From Fretibacter sp964410285 (lineage in GTDB: Bacteria > Pseudomonadota > Alphaproteobacteria > Caulobacterales > Maricaulaceae): a stretch of DNA of 64,000 nt. A model generated the notes under the pieces. It was not told the origin of the DNA. It was given only the letters and a program-made list of their open reading frames with translations, and did not search any database. The stretch spans positions 3,547 to 67,546 of the forward strand of contig CAYPFR010000011.1 in NCBI GenBank assembly GCA_964410285.1, read 5' to 3'. The translations under genes and the position numbers were made by a program. Positions 1-8,395 of the stretch are shown one piece after another; positions within the stretch are counted from its first letter, which is position 1; every line of letters starts with the position of its first letter.

Positions 1-548
1 TCCTTAGGTTCTTTGCCGATACATTTTTTGCCAAGCGCTATGGTCACCGCGCCGTTGTCCTTGAAACCGTGGCCGCCGTGCCGGGCATGGTCGGGGGGCT
101 TTGGTTACATCTCACCGCGCTGCGCAAAATGCGCGACGATGAGGGCTGGATTCGGGTCTTGCTTGATGAGGCCGAAAATGAGCGCATGCATCTGATGACC
201 TTTATCAAGATCGCGCAGCCCAATTGGTTTGAACGCGCGCTGATTATCATCGTTCAGCTACTGTTTTATAACGCCTATTTTTTCCTTTATCTGCTGGCCC
301 CGCGCACGGCCCACAGAGTGGTGGGATATTTTGAAGAAGAGGCGGTGATCAGTTACACGCAATATCTCGCCGAAGTCGATGCGGGCCGCCATGAGAACGT
401 CCCCGCCCCGCAGCTCGCCATTGATTATTGGCAACTCCCCGAGGACGCGACACTGCGCGACGTTATTATCGCCGTGCGCGCGGACGAAGCCGAGCACAGG
501 GATGTGAACCATAGTTTTGTTGATATGCTGGACGCGCGCAGAGCCTAG
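1..548 (+). CDS. aox: Alternative oxidase (ubiquinol oxidase), 5' truncated by window edge
   Basis: Only the C-terminal part is present; the frame is open from base 3 and stops with TAG at 546-548. Alternative oxidases are membrane-bound di-iron quinol oxidases that pass electrons from ubiquinol to oxygen without pumping protons. The hallmark motifs are all visible in order: LETVAAVPG, NERMHL, FEEEAV and RADEAEHRDVNH. They supply the four Glu and two His iron ligands of the family. Hydrophobic helices separate the motifs, as expected for a monotopic membrane protein. The upstream partner genes are outside the window. The next gene (DUF1295) follows after about 70 bases on the same strand, with no obvious functional link. 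The identification is firm because every catalytic motif is intact. Confidence 0.93.
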   Translation, partial: LRFFADTFFAKRYGHRAVVLETVAAVPGMVGGLWLHLTALRKMRDDEGWIRVLLDEAENERMHLMTFIKIAQPNWFERALIIIVQLLFYNAYFFLYLLAPRTAHRVVGYFEEEAVISYTQYLAEVDAGRHENVPAPQLAIDYWQLPEDATLRDVIIAVRADEAEHRDVNHSFVDMLDARRA

Positions 549-621
549 AAAATTCTGAGCAATTGAACTTCGGTGCTATTTGCGCGTATACTCCCCGACA
601 TAACAACAATTGGGGATGCTC

Positions 622-1446
622 ATGAGCGCTGATATTTTGGTTTATTTTTCGCATGCAGCTGTGGTCGTGTTCGGACTGCTCACGGCGCTTTGGGCGCTGA
701 GCGTGGCGGTGAAAGATGCGAGCCTGATTGATATTTTCTGGGGCTTTGGCTTTTTGCTTGTCGGCGCGGTTTGTCTTTATCTTGCCCCAGTGAAAACAGA
801 CTATCTGGCGTTGCTGGCGGCGCTGCCGATCATTTGGGGGGCGAGGCTAACGCTTTATCTCGGCCGGCGTAATCTCGGCCACGGAGAAGACAAGCGCTAT
901 ATTTCTATGCAAAAACGCGCGGCAAAAAAAGGCATGAGCGAGCAGGGCTGGCGGCTGCGCAGCCTATTTACGATATTTTTCGGGCAAGGAATTTTAATCA
1001 TGATCGTCAGCGCCCCTGTCTGGGTCGCCATGGCCACGGGGGACGCCGCAAGGATTGGCGTCATGGCGATCGCCGGCGCCCTCCTCTGGCTTATCGGCTT
1101 TCTCTTCGAGGCCATTGGCGACGCGCAGCTCGCCGCCTTCCTCAAAGCTAACAAAGGTTATAACGGCCCAATTGAAAACAAACCCGTCATGGATAAGGGT
1201 CTATGGAAATATACGCGCCATCCCAATTATTTTGGCAATGCCTGTATGTGGTGGGGGATATGGCTCGTGGCCTGCGCCGCGCCGCTGGGTTGGGCTACGA
1301 TAATTGCGCCAATCATCATGACCTTGCTGCTCACCAAAGTCTCGGGCCGCGATCTACTCGAGCGCGATATGGGTAAGCGCAAAAGCTATCAAGATTACAT
1401 CGCCCGTACGAGCGGCTTCATCCCCATGCCGCCCAAGACGTCCTAA
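622..1446 (+). CDS. DUF1295 family membrane protein (steroid 5-alpha-reductase-like)
   Basis: Integral membrane protein of about 274 residues with six or seven hydrophobic segments. It belongs to the DUF1295 family, related to the C-terminal domain of steroid 5-alpha reductases and isoprenylcysteine methyltransferase-like enzymes. The C-terminal signature GLWKYTRHPNYFGN, with its Arg-His-Pro-Asn-Tyr core, is clearly present around residue 195. It is followed by WWGIW and a terminal YIARTSGFIP segment, both typical of the family. ATG at 622 is preferred because GGGGA lies 6 bases upstream; an in-frame TTG at 610 and ATG at 616 also exist. The substrate is unknown. A lipid or quinone-like substrate is a guess from the fold only. 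Confidence 0.85.
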   Translation: MSADILVYFSHAAVVVFGLLTALWALSVAVKDASLIDIFWGFGFLLVGAVCLYLAPVKTDYLALLAALPIIWGARLTLYLGRRNLGHGEDKRYISMQKRAAKKGMSEQGWRLRSLFTIFFGQGILIMIVSAPVWVAMATGDAARIGVMAIAGALLWLIGFLFEAIGDAQLAAFLKANKGYNGPIENKPVMDKGLWKYTRHPNYFGNACMWWGIWLVACAAPLGWATIIAPIIMTLLLTKVSGRDLLERDMGKRKSYQDYIARTSGFIPMPPKTS

Positions 1447-1456
1447 GGCTGACCTC

Positions 1457-2563
1457 CTAAGCTGCGGCTCTGGCGGCGCGCAGGGCTTTGGCTTCGCGGT
1501 AGGTTACAAGGCGGCGCTCCTTGGCGTCCCATAACTTGAGGCGAACGGTTTTAAAGCTCTCCCATAGGGTCAAGCGGCGAATCTCGCCAAGCTTGGGATG
1601 GGCCTTGAGGATTTTGGACAGGTTATAATAAGGGATCCGTGCATAAAGATGGTGCACGTGATGGATGCCGATATTGGCCGTCATCCAGCGTAGCGGCTGC
1701 GGCAGATCGTAATGGGTACTGCCGTAAAGGGCGGCGTCATGAACCTGCCAATTCTCATCTTTATCCCACACAACATCTTCGAACTGGTGCTGCACGTAAA
1801 ACAGCCACACACCAATCGCCGCCGCGATAGACGTAATACACAGATAAGTCACAAGGAAGGGTAGCAGCCCGAGCCAGAATATACCGCCAATGATAATTAA
1901 AGCCATGGCCAGATTCGTACCCATAGTTGAGAGCCAATATTTAGCGCCCTCTTTCATAAATCCGATCGGCAAGCGGTGATGCAGCAGGAAAATGAAGACG
2001 GGGCCAATGCCAAATAAAACAAAGGGGTTGCGGTAAAGCCGGTAGGTAAATTTCTTCCACGGCGTACGCGCTTCATACTCCTCAACGGTCAATGTCATGA
2101 TGTCACCAATCCCGCGTTTATCCAAATTGCCGTGGCTGGCGTGATGAATAAGGTGGGAGCGCTTCCAAAGATCATAAGGCGTGACCGTGAAAATTCCGAT
2201 CACTCGCCCAACCCAATCATTAGCGGCGCGGCTTTTGAAAAATGCGCCGTGGCTACAATCGTGCTGAATAAGAAACAACCGCACGAGGAAAAAGGCAGCC
2301 AAAACACAAATGGGTATCGTCAAAAAATAGCTAAAGGCACTCGTCCAAACCGCCAGCGCCCAAAGGGCGATAAAGGGCACAAAGGTAATCACAAGCTCGA
2401 TGAGGCTGCGCGCAAGATTGGGACTTTTGTAAGGGGCAATCGCCTTCAGCCAACGGCTCGCCGGCAAAAGCTCCTGATTAACATGTCCGCCGATAATTTC
2501 GGCCGCTGGCTCGCCTTGGCCATTATGGCTGCGTTGCGATGCATTTGCTTTGTGTAAACTCAT
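1457..2563 (-). CDS. Membrane fatty acid desaturase
   Basis: About 368 residues. This is a membrane di-iron desaturase that inserts double bonds into acyl chains of membrane lipids. The three histidine boxes are intact: HDCSHG near residue 100, HLIHHASHGN near 135 and HHVHHLY near 300. Two pairs of hydrophobic segments sit between them, the usual topology. The pattern is closest to the acyl-lipid omega-6/delta-12 group, but chain and position specificity cannot be read from sequence. Start at 2563 is chosen because GAAGAGG lies just upstream; an in-frame upstream start at 2611 lacks this. It is convergent with DUF1295 and divergent from radA, with a 197-base region between the two starts. Confidence 0.9.
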   Translation of the reverse strand: MSLHKANASQRSHNGQGEPAAEIIGGHVNQELLPASRWLKAIAPYKSPNLARSLIELVITFVPFIALWALAVWTSAFSYFLTIPICVLAAFFLVRLFLIQHDCSHGAFFKSRAANDWVGRVIGIFTVTPYDLWKRSHLIHHASHGNLDKRGIGDIMTLTVEEYEARTPWKKFTYRLYRNPFVLFGIGPVFIFLLHHRLPIGFMKEGAKYWLSTMGTNLAMALIIIGGIFWLGLLPFLVTYLCITSIAAAIGVWLFYVQHQFEDVVWDKDENWQVHDAALYGSTHYDLPQPLRWMTANIGIHHVHHLYARIPYYNLSKILKAHPKLGEIRRLTLWESFKTVRLKLWDAKERRLVTYREAKALRAARAAA

Positions 2564-2640
2564 GACCTCTTCCCCAGATCGAATCGCCCCTGTAATTGGG
2601 AGTGCCCACATTTTATCAAGGAATCTTTAATGCGGCGCCA

Positions 2641-2651
2641 GTGTTAAACAC
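2641..2651. promoter_or_regulatory. Short palindrome between desaturase and radA
   Basis: The perfect 11-base palindrome GTGTTAAACAC lies about 80 bases upstream of the desaturase start and 110 bases upstream of radA. It could be an operator for a dimeric repressor, but a palindrome this short can occur by chance. I recognise no specific regulator motif. Confidence 0.2.
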
Positions 2652-2760
2652 ATTAAGTTTTCATCAGAAAGCAGCGGCAAGAACAAAACATAAACATTTT
2701 CTTGACTTTTATCCCTCATTCTGAAAATCAATAAGCGAAACTTCATCCGCCGGAGCTCAT

Positions 2761-4212
2761 ATGCCTAAGCCAACCTCCTGTTTCACGTGCCAATCTTGCG
2801 GCAGCGTCCATGGTAAATGGGCGGGGCGCTGCGATAGCTGCGGAGAGTGGAATACGCTGGTCGAAGAAGTGCTGTCTCAAAATTCAAAGCCCGCCCATAA
2901 ACGCCGTAAATCTCGCGCGATAGACTTTGTTGATTTGGGCGGAGAGAGCCAAGAGGTGCCGCGGCTTAAAACAGGCATTGCCGAACTTGACCGCGTTACC
3001 GGCGGCGGGCTTGTTGCAGGCTCCGCGCTTTTGGTGGGCGGGGACCCGGGCATTGGCAAGTCCACATTGCTCCTGCAAGCGACAGGGAAGCTTGCCGCGG
3101 CCGGAGCGAAAACGGCCTATATCTCCGGCGAGGAATCCGCCAATCAGGTTCGCCGCCGCGCCAAACGTCTGGGCGTGGCTGATATTCCCGTCGCCCTTGC
3201 CTCTGAAACCTCTCTTGGCCCTATTTTGGATGGCTTGATGGCCGAGCGGCCCGATGTGGTGATTATCGACTCTATTCAAACGCTTTGGACAGATCAACTT
3301 GGCGCCGCGCCTGGCACAGTTGCGCAAGTGCGGGCCTGCGCGCAGGAGCTTACCCGCTTTGCAAAAAAGTCTGGTGCCTGCGTTATTCTGGTGGGTCATG
3401 TCACCAAAGACGGGCAAATTGCGGGCCCGCGTGTCGTCGAGCATATGGTGGATGCTGTGCTCTATTTTGAGGGCGACCGCGCCCATCAGTTCCGAATTTT
3501 ACGCGCTCACAAAAACCGCTTTGGCCCGACAGATGAAATTGGCGTTTTCGAGATGCGCGAAACCGGGCTTTGCGAAGTGCCAAACCCCTCGGCTTTATTT
3601 TTAGATGGACGAGGCGACACCTCCTCGGGCGCAGCAGTATTTGCCGGACTGGAGGGCACGCGTCCCGTGCTCACCGAAATTCAGGCTTTGGTCGCCCCCG
3701 CTGCCTTCGGGACTCCGCGCCGCGCGGTTGTTGGCTGGGACAGTTCCCGCCTTGCCATGGTGCTCGCCGTGCTTGAAGCGCGCTGCGGGGTCAGTTTTGC
3801 CGGAAAAGATGTCTATCTTAATGTGGCAGGCGGACTTCGGATTAATGAACCTGCCGCAGATCTGGCGGTGGCCGCTGCGCTGGTTTCCTCCGCCTTTGAT
3901 TATCCGTTGCCGCCCGATTGCGTGATATTTGGCGAGATTAGCCTGTCGGGAGATGTGCGCGCCGTTGGACGATCTGACGCCCGCCTCAAGGAAGCGGCCA
4001 AGCTCGGCTTTAAGCGGGCGATCACGGCCGCCCCGATCAAGCGCAGCCGCGCCGCAGAGACGAGCGCAGCGGGCGGACAGTCCAGCCCCAGCAGCAGCCC
4101 CAATGACAATAGCGCACTGCCAATGATTACAATCAAGACTTTAATCGATCTCGTGAACCGTGTAGACCAAGCTTCACAAGGCGGAGAGGATAATCAAAAT
4201 TGGGCCGCCTGA
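2761..4212 (+). CDS. radA: DNA repair protein RadA
   Basis: RadA is a RecA-related DNA-branch-migration ATPase used in recombinational repair. The 483-residue product shows all domains in order. A C4 zinc finger (C10, C13, C24, C27) is followed by Walker A GGDPGIGKST at about 93-102, then the RadA signature KNRFG at 251-255, then a Lon-protease-like C-terminal domain. ATG 2761 is preceded by GGAG at a suitable distance. cvpA follows after 17 bases, and purF with an SDR gene come next, a neighbourhood common in alphaproteobacteria. The C-terminal tail after about residue 430 is Ser/Ala-rich, as often seen. No anomaly noted. Confidence 0.97.
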   Translation: MPKPTSCFTCQSCGSVHGKWAGRCDSCGEWNTLVEEVLSQNSKPAHKRRKSRAIDFVDLGGESQEVPRLKTGIAELDRVTGGGLVAGSALLVGGDPGIGKSTLLLQATGKLAAAGAKTAYISGEESANQVRRRAKRLGVADIPVALASETSLGPILDGLMAERPDVVIIDSIQTLWTDQLGAAPGTVAQVRACAQELTRFAKKSGACVILVGHVTKDGQIAGPRVVEHMVDAVLYFEGDRAHQFRILRAHKNRFGPTDEIGVFEMRETGLCEVPNPSALFLDGRGDTSSGAAVFAGLEGTRPVLTEIQALVAPAAFGTPRRAVVGWDSSRLAMVLAVLEARCGVSFAGKDVYLNVAGGLRINEPAADLAVAAALVSSAFDYPLPPDCVIFGEISLSGDVRAVGRSDARLKEAAKLGFKRAITAAPIKRSRAAETSAAGGQSSPSSSPNDNSALPMITIKTLIDLVNRVDQASQGGEDNQNWAA

Positions 4213-4229
4213 AATAAAGAGGTTCACGC

Positions 4230-4910
4230 GTGAGTATAGGTCCCTGGACGTTTACCGGCTTTGACATTGTTGTCCTGCTGGTCATTATCATTTCACTTCT
4301 TATGGCCGCCGGCCGAGGCTTATTTAGAGAGTTGATCTCCATTGCCGCCCTTGTGATGGGGGCGCTTGTTGCCCTCTTTGCCTATGGCCGGTTTCGCTTT
4401 GAGGCGCGAGAGCTGATCTCGCCAAACTGGCTCGCTGACGGCGCGCTGGCGCTCGGCACTTTTGCTATCATTTACATGATCATGGTTTTTTTGTTCTCGG
4501 GCATGGTAAAAAACCTGCGCGGGAAGTCCGTCGGCTTTCTTGATCGGTTGATGGGAGCGGCCTTTGGCGTGGCCCGCGGACTTTTGGTCTGCGCGCTCGC
4601 CGCAATGGTCTTTACCGCGTCCTACCGAGAGGCCAAAGCCGCACAAGAGTTTCGCAATGAAATGCAAAATAACGGCACAGCCATCACCGATGAAATGCTC
4701 GAGAAAGCGCCGAAATCTATTCAAGACGCTTTTTTGGACAGAGAACCAGAACTCCCCAAGGTCTTCCAGGGTTCCACCTTCTTCCCACTGCTTGAGCGGA
4801 TTGGCGACGGTATTCGGGCCCTGCCTTTCTCCCGCATGGAGACTTTGGCGGACCGGCTCAAAAAAGGCGAAGACCTTGGCAAAATTGCCGAGGAACTCCA
4901 GACCCCCTAA
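4230..4910 (+). CDS. cvpA: CvpA family membrane protein
   Basis: 226-residue CvpA-family inner-membrane protein (first linked in E. coli to colicin V production and encoded next to purF). Four hydrophobic segments fill the first 140 residues. The family motif GLFRELISIAALVMG is visible near residue 30 and SVGFLDRLMGAAFGVARG near 100. The C-terminal 90 residues are soluble and charged. The start is GTG at 4230 with AAAGAGG 8 bases upstream. It probably forms an operon with radA; purF follows after 153 bases with its own leader. The molecular role of CvpA remains unclear, though envelope homeostasis has been suggested for the family. Confidence 0.92.
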   Translation: MSIGPWTFTGFDIVVLLVIIISLLMAAGRGLFRELISIAALVMGALVALFAYGRFRFEARELISPNWLADGALALGTFAIIYMIMVFLFSGMVKNLRGKSVGFLDRLMGAAFGVARGLLVCALAAMVFTASYREAKAAQEFRNEMQNNGTAITDEMLEKAPKSIQDAFLDREPELPKVFQGSTFFPLLERIGDGIRALPFSRMETLADRLKKGEDLGKIAEELQTP

Positions 4911-4990
4911 TTCCATAAGAGCCAGCCGGACTTCACGAAAAACTTACCCTAGAGTTAGAAATTCTCATTTTATTTCCACCTTCGCCCCTA

Positions 4991-5048
4991 GACTCTGCCA
5001 AGCGACTCCGTCATAGGGTTTGCACCTTGCGGACTCTCTCGGTGAGTC
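4991..5048. promoter_or_regulatory. Cluster of four GANTC sites plus hairpin upstream of purF
   Basis: GACTC at 4991, 5004 and 5032 and GAGTC at 5044 give four GANTC sites within 58 bases, directly ahead of purF. GANTC is the target of the cell-cycle methyltransferase CcrM in alphaproteobacteria. The last two sites also form the arms of a hairpin (GGACTC, 7-base loop, GAGTCC at 5031-5049). The sites are seen; methylation control is inference. Confidence 0.35.
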
Positions 5049-5063
5049 CCTCATATCTTCCCT

Positions 5064-6563
5064 ATGGGGCCCTTTATGAGCCAAGTTGTGAGCCACGCTT
5101 TGAACGAAGATAGCCTTGACATCCATGACGATAAAATCCGCGAAGAATGCGGAATTTTTGGAATTTTCGGAATTGATAATGCCGCCTCACTGACGGCCCT
5201 TGGACTTCATGCCCTCCAGCACCGCGGACAAGAAGCCTGCGGCATTGCCAGCTATGACGGGCAAAAGTTCCACACAGAGCGTCATCTGGGCCTTGTCGGC
5301 GATAATTTTACGGGAGATGACCCCTCGCTGCGCCTGCCCGGCTACATGTCAATTGGTCATGTGCGTTACTCAACGGCGGGTCAAACGATATTGCGCAATG
5401 TGCAGCCGCTCTTTTCTATGCTGCATACGGGCGGCTTTGCCCTTGCTCATAATGGTCACCTCACCAATGCCTATACAATCCGCGAGCAGCTTGTGGAGGA
5501 CGGCGCGTTATTCCAAAGCACATCTGATACAGAAGTACTCATTCATCTGATTGCACGAGCCCGCGGCGGCGAATTTATTGACCGCTTTATTAGTGCCCTG
5601 CGCCAGATCGACGGCGGCTATGCCTTTGTCGGGCTGACGGATAATACGCTGATCGGTGCGCGTGACCGTCTCGGGATACGCCCACTGCTGCTGGGCCGCC
5701 TCGGCGATAGCTATATTATGGCATCGGAAACCTGCGCTTTCGATATGGTCGACGCCAAATTTATCCGCGAGATCGAACCGGGCGAAGTTGTTGCGATTAA
5801 TTCTGACGGCATTCGCTCTTTCCGTGCCTTTCCAAAAACCGCGCCGCGGCCTTGCGTCTTTGAATTTGTTTACTTTGCCCGCCCCGATAGTCTTGTCGGC
5901 GGCAAGAGTGTTTATAACGTCCGAAAGCGTATGGGACAGCGGCTCGCGCAGGAAACGCCCGCAGAGGTCGATGTTATTATCCCGGTCCCCGACAGCGGCG
6001 TTCCGGCCGCAATCGGCTTTGCGCAAGAGACTAATATACCGTTTGAGCTTGGGATCATCCGAAATCATTATGTCGGGCGGACCTTTATCCAGCCCACGCA
6101 GCAAATTCGCGATATGGGCGTGCGGCTAAAACATTCCGCTAACCGCGCCATGATCGAGGGAAAGCGCGTATTGCTAGTGGACGATTCCATCGTTCGGGGA
6201 ACAACCTCAACCAAGATTGTACGCATGATCAAGGCTGCGGGCGCGAAGGAAGTGCATTTTCGCTCGGCCTCCCCGCCAATAAAATTTCCCGACCATTACG
6301 GCATTGATATGCCCACTAAGGAAAAGCTGATCGCCGCCAATTACAGCCTAGAGGCTATGCGCGAAATGCTGGAGGTGGACAGCCTTGGTTTCCTCTCCAT
6401 TGAGGGGCTTTACTGGGCGATGGGCGAGGAGTTTCGCTCGGAAACGACGCCGCAATATACCGACCATTGCTTTACCGGTCACTATCCGACCCCGCTTGTT
6501 GATCGTGACCGCGAGATGACAGAGGGCGCCAAGCAGCTTTCTTTCCTCGTCGAAGTCGCCTAA
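5064..6563 (+). CDS. purF: Amidophosphoribosyltransferase
   Basis: First committed enzyme of purine synthesis: PRPP plus glutamine gives phosphoribosylamine. The N-terminal class II glutamine amidotransferase domain has the Cys nucleophile in EECGIFG (C29 from this start). The Cys lies behind a propeptide, as in the Bacillus-type enzymes that are processed before activity. The motifs HRGQEACGIA and VRYSTAG follow. The C-terminal phosphoribosyltransferase domain carries the PRPP loop VLLVDDSIVRGTT near residue 375. The start is uncertain: ATG 5064 gives 499 residues, while ATG 5076 has GGGG 6 bases upstream and would trim four residues. The SDR gene starts 3 bases after the stop, so the two are probably co-transcribed. 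Confidence 0.96.
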   Translation: MGPFMSQVVSHALNEDSLDIHDDKIREECGIFGIFGIDNAASLTALGLHALQHRGQEACGIASYDGQKFHTERHLGLVGDNFTGDDPSLRLPGYMSIGHVRYSTAGQTILRNVQPLFSMLHTGGFALAHNGHLTNAYTIREQLVEDGALFQSTSDTEVLIHLIARARGGEFIDRFISALRQIDGGYAFVGLTDNTLIGARDRLGIRPLLLGRLGDSYIMASETCAFDMVDAKFIREIEPGEVVAINSDGIRSFRAFPKTAPRPCVFEFVYFARPDSLVGGKSVYNVRKRMGQRLAQETPAEVDVIIPVPDSGVPAAIGFAQETNIPFELGIIRNHYVGRTFIQPTQQIRDMGVRLKHSANRAMIEGKRVLLVDDSIVRGTTSTKIVRMIKAAGAKEVHFRSASPPIKFPDHYGIDMPTKEKLIAANYSLEAMREMLEVDSLGFLSIEGLYWAMGEEFRSETTPQYTDHCFTGHYPTPLVDRDREMTEGAKQLSFLVEVA

Positions 6564-6566
6564 CCA

Positions 6567-7304
6567 ATGTCAGCCGAAAATGACCCCGACAATAAGCCCC
6601 TTCAAGGGCGGGTAACGCTTGTGACCGGCGCCTCGCGCGGGATTGGCTATGCCAGCGCCGTCGCCCTTGCCACAGCAGGCTCTCATGTTATTGCACTGGC
6701 GCGCACTCAGGGCGGGCTGGAGGATTTGGATGACGCCGTCAAAGCGGCAGGCAGCGAAGCCACCTTAGTCCCGATTGATTTGAAAGCGCCTGAAATGCTC
6801 GACCAACTCTCGGCGGTTATCCTTGAACGCTGGGGACGGCTAGACGGCCTGTTTGGCAATGCAGGGCTGCTTGGGGATGTGATGCCCGCACCGCAAATTT
6901 CCCCTAAGGTGTTTGATGATGTCATGCGCGTGAATATGACGGCCAATTACCGGCTGATCCGCGCGCTTGATCCTTTGCTGCGGGCTTCCGACGCGGGGCG
7001 CGCGCTATTTGTGACGTCCAGCGTCGCGACAAGCCGCCGCGCCTATTGGAGCGCTTATGCGGCCGCCAAAGCCGCCATGGAAACCTATGTGAGCTGTTAT
7101 GCCAAAGAGGTCTCTGTGACCAAGCTTAAGGTGAATATCCTTGATCCCGGCGCAGTGCGCACAGCGATGCGGGCCAAGGCCATGCCCGGCGAAGACCCGT
7201 CCACTTTGCCAGACCCGTCCGACCTCTCGCCGTTGATTGTCTCTATGCTCTCCCCGAGCTACCAAGACACTGACAGGCTCGTGCGGTACCGCGATATAGT
7301 ATAG
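6567..7304 (+). CDS. SDR family NAD(P)-dependent oxidoreductase
   Basis: 245-residue classical short-chain dehydrogenase/reductase with a Rossmann fold. The cofactor motif TGASRGIG is at about 20-27 and NAG near 98. The Ser-Tyr-Lys catalytic set is visible as TSS and SAYAAAKAAM near 150-165. An Arg after the first beta strand (ALARTQGG) leaves open a preference for NADP. It lies 3 bases downstream of purF. This pairing recurs in alphaproteobacteria, but no role in purine synthesis is known to me. The substrate cannot be predicted. Confidence 0.9.
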   Translation: MSAENDPDNKPLQGRVTLVTGASRGIGYASAVALATAGSHVIALARTQGGLEDLDDAVKAAGSEATLVPIDLKAPEMLDQLSAVILERWGRLDGLFGNAGLLGDVMPAPQISPKVFDDVMRVNMTANYRLIRALDPLLRASDAGRALFVTSSVATSRRAYWSAYAAAKAAMETYVSCYAKEVSVTKLKVNILDPGAVRTAMRAKAMPGEDPSTLPDPSDLSPLIVSMLSPSYQDTDRLVRYRDIV

Positions 7305-7319
7305 GCCCCGTGCCCGCGG

Positions 7320-8324
7320 CTAATTTTCCAAGATGATGCGGTAACGCGCCTGCCCCGATTCCAGCCGCGCGACCGCTTCGTTAATCTTGGCCATGGGGTA
7401 GTATTCGGCCAGAGGTTTAATCTCGTGGCGGGTACAAAACTCCAGCATTTTGGCGACCATGGCGGGTGAACCCGTATCCGAGCCGCCAACGATTTTTTGC
7501 CCCGACACAAGCGAAGCTGCGCTAATACCCATCGGGTCTTTAACCATACCGACTGTGATCAATTTGCCTTGCGGGCCTAACGCAGACATATAGCGCCCCC
7601 AAGGCAAGGTCACATTGACCGTTGACAGGATAAAATCAAACCGGCCGCGCAGCGGCTTTAGCGCGTCCGGGTCGCGCGAATTTACCACCTCATGCGCGCC
7701 CAGAGATTTAAGCGCCTCCGTCTTGCCAAGATCACTTGTAAAGGCCGTCACCTCACAGCCCCAAGCCCGCGCAAATTGCAGCGCCAAATGCCCAAGCCCG
7801 CCAATACCGATCACGCCAATACGGTCGGTAGGCTTAAGATCAAAATCTACCATTGGCGCAAAGACGGTGATGCCGCCGCAGAACAGGGGGCCTGCGCTGC
7901 GCGCATCCATGCCGCTGGGTAGAGGCACGGCCCAAATATCTCGCACGCGAATTTTATCGGCAAAACCGCCTCGGCCCGCAATCGTTGTCATGAGCGAGCG
8001 GCAGCGCTGCTGCGCCCCGCTTAGGCAAGGCGCGCAGTGCAGGCAGCTATTCGCGTTCCAGCCAATACCAACGGTCTGCCCGATCTCAAGATTTTTGACA
8101 TGCGGCCCCAGAGCGCTAACCTTGCCAACAATTTCGTGCCCGGCAACAAGTGGATAGCGGGAGGCCCGCCAATCGTTATTGATCATGGAAATATCAGAGT
8201 GACACAGACCGCAAGCAAGAATATCAACTTCGACCTCATGGGCGCGGATCTCCCCCGCCTCATAGCTAAAAGGGGTCAGCTTTGCGCCTGGCTCGGCGGC
8301 GGCATAGGCATGAAATTCTGGCAT
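7320..8324 (-). CDS. Zinc-dependent alcohol dehydrogenase (CAD/AdhC-like)
   Basis: 334-residue medium-chain dehydrogenase. Catalytic zinc ligands are visible in CGLCHSD and AGHEIVGKV near residues 40-65. The structural zinc Cys set is in CLHCAPCLSGAQQRC near 93-107, and the nucleotide-binding motif GIGGLGHLALQ is near 170. The pattern fits the cinnamyl-alcohol-dehydrogenase-like group, usually NADP-dependent aldehyde reductases of broad range. ATG 8324 is chosen because AGAGGAGAG stands just upstream; the upstream in-frame start at 8345 would include that ribosome site. It is convergent with the SDR gene (15-base gap) and lies downstream of der on the same strand. Confidence 0.9.
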   Translation of the reverse strand: MPEFHAYAAAEPGAKLTPFSYEAGEIRAHEVEVDILACGLCHSDISMINNDWRASRYPLVAGHEIVGKVSALGPHVKNLEIGQTVGIGWNANSCLHCAPCLSGAQQRCRSLMTTIAGRGGFADKIRVRDIWAVPLPSGMDARSAGPLFCGGITVFAPMVDFDLKPTDRIGVIGIGGLGHLALQFARAWGCEVTAFTSDLGKTEALKSLGAHEVVNSRDPDALKPLRGRFDFILSTVNVTLPWGRYMSALGPQGKLITVGMVKDPMGISAASLVSGQKIVGGSDTGSPAMVAKMLEFCTRHEIKPLAEYYPMAKINEAVARLESGQARYRIILEN

Positions 8325-8395
8325 GATGCTCTCCTCTTTTTGCAAAGGGTAAAGCGATTTTCCGGTGCTGCAATAGCTAATAAGCGGCGCGAGGT

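Noticed and set aside
2132..2557. 141-codon plus-strand open frame inside the desaturase gene
   Set aside because: It is antisense to a gene with three intact His boxes and its product resembles nothing; a shadow of biased codon use.
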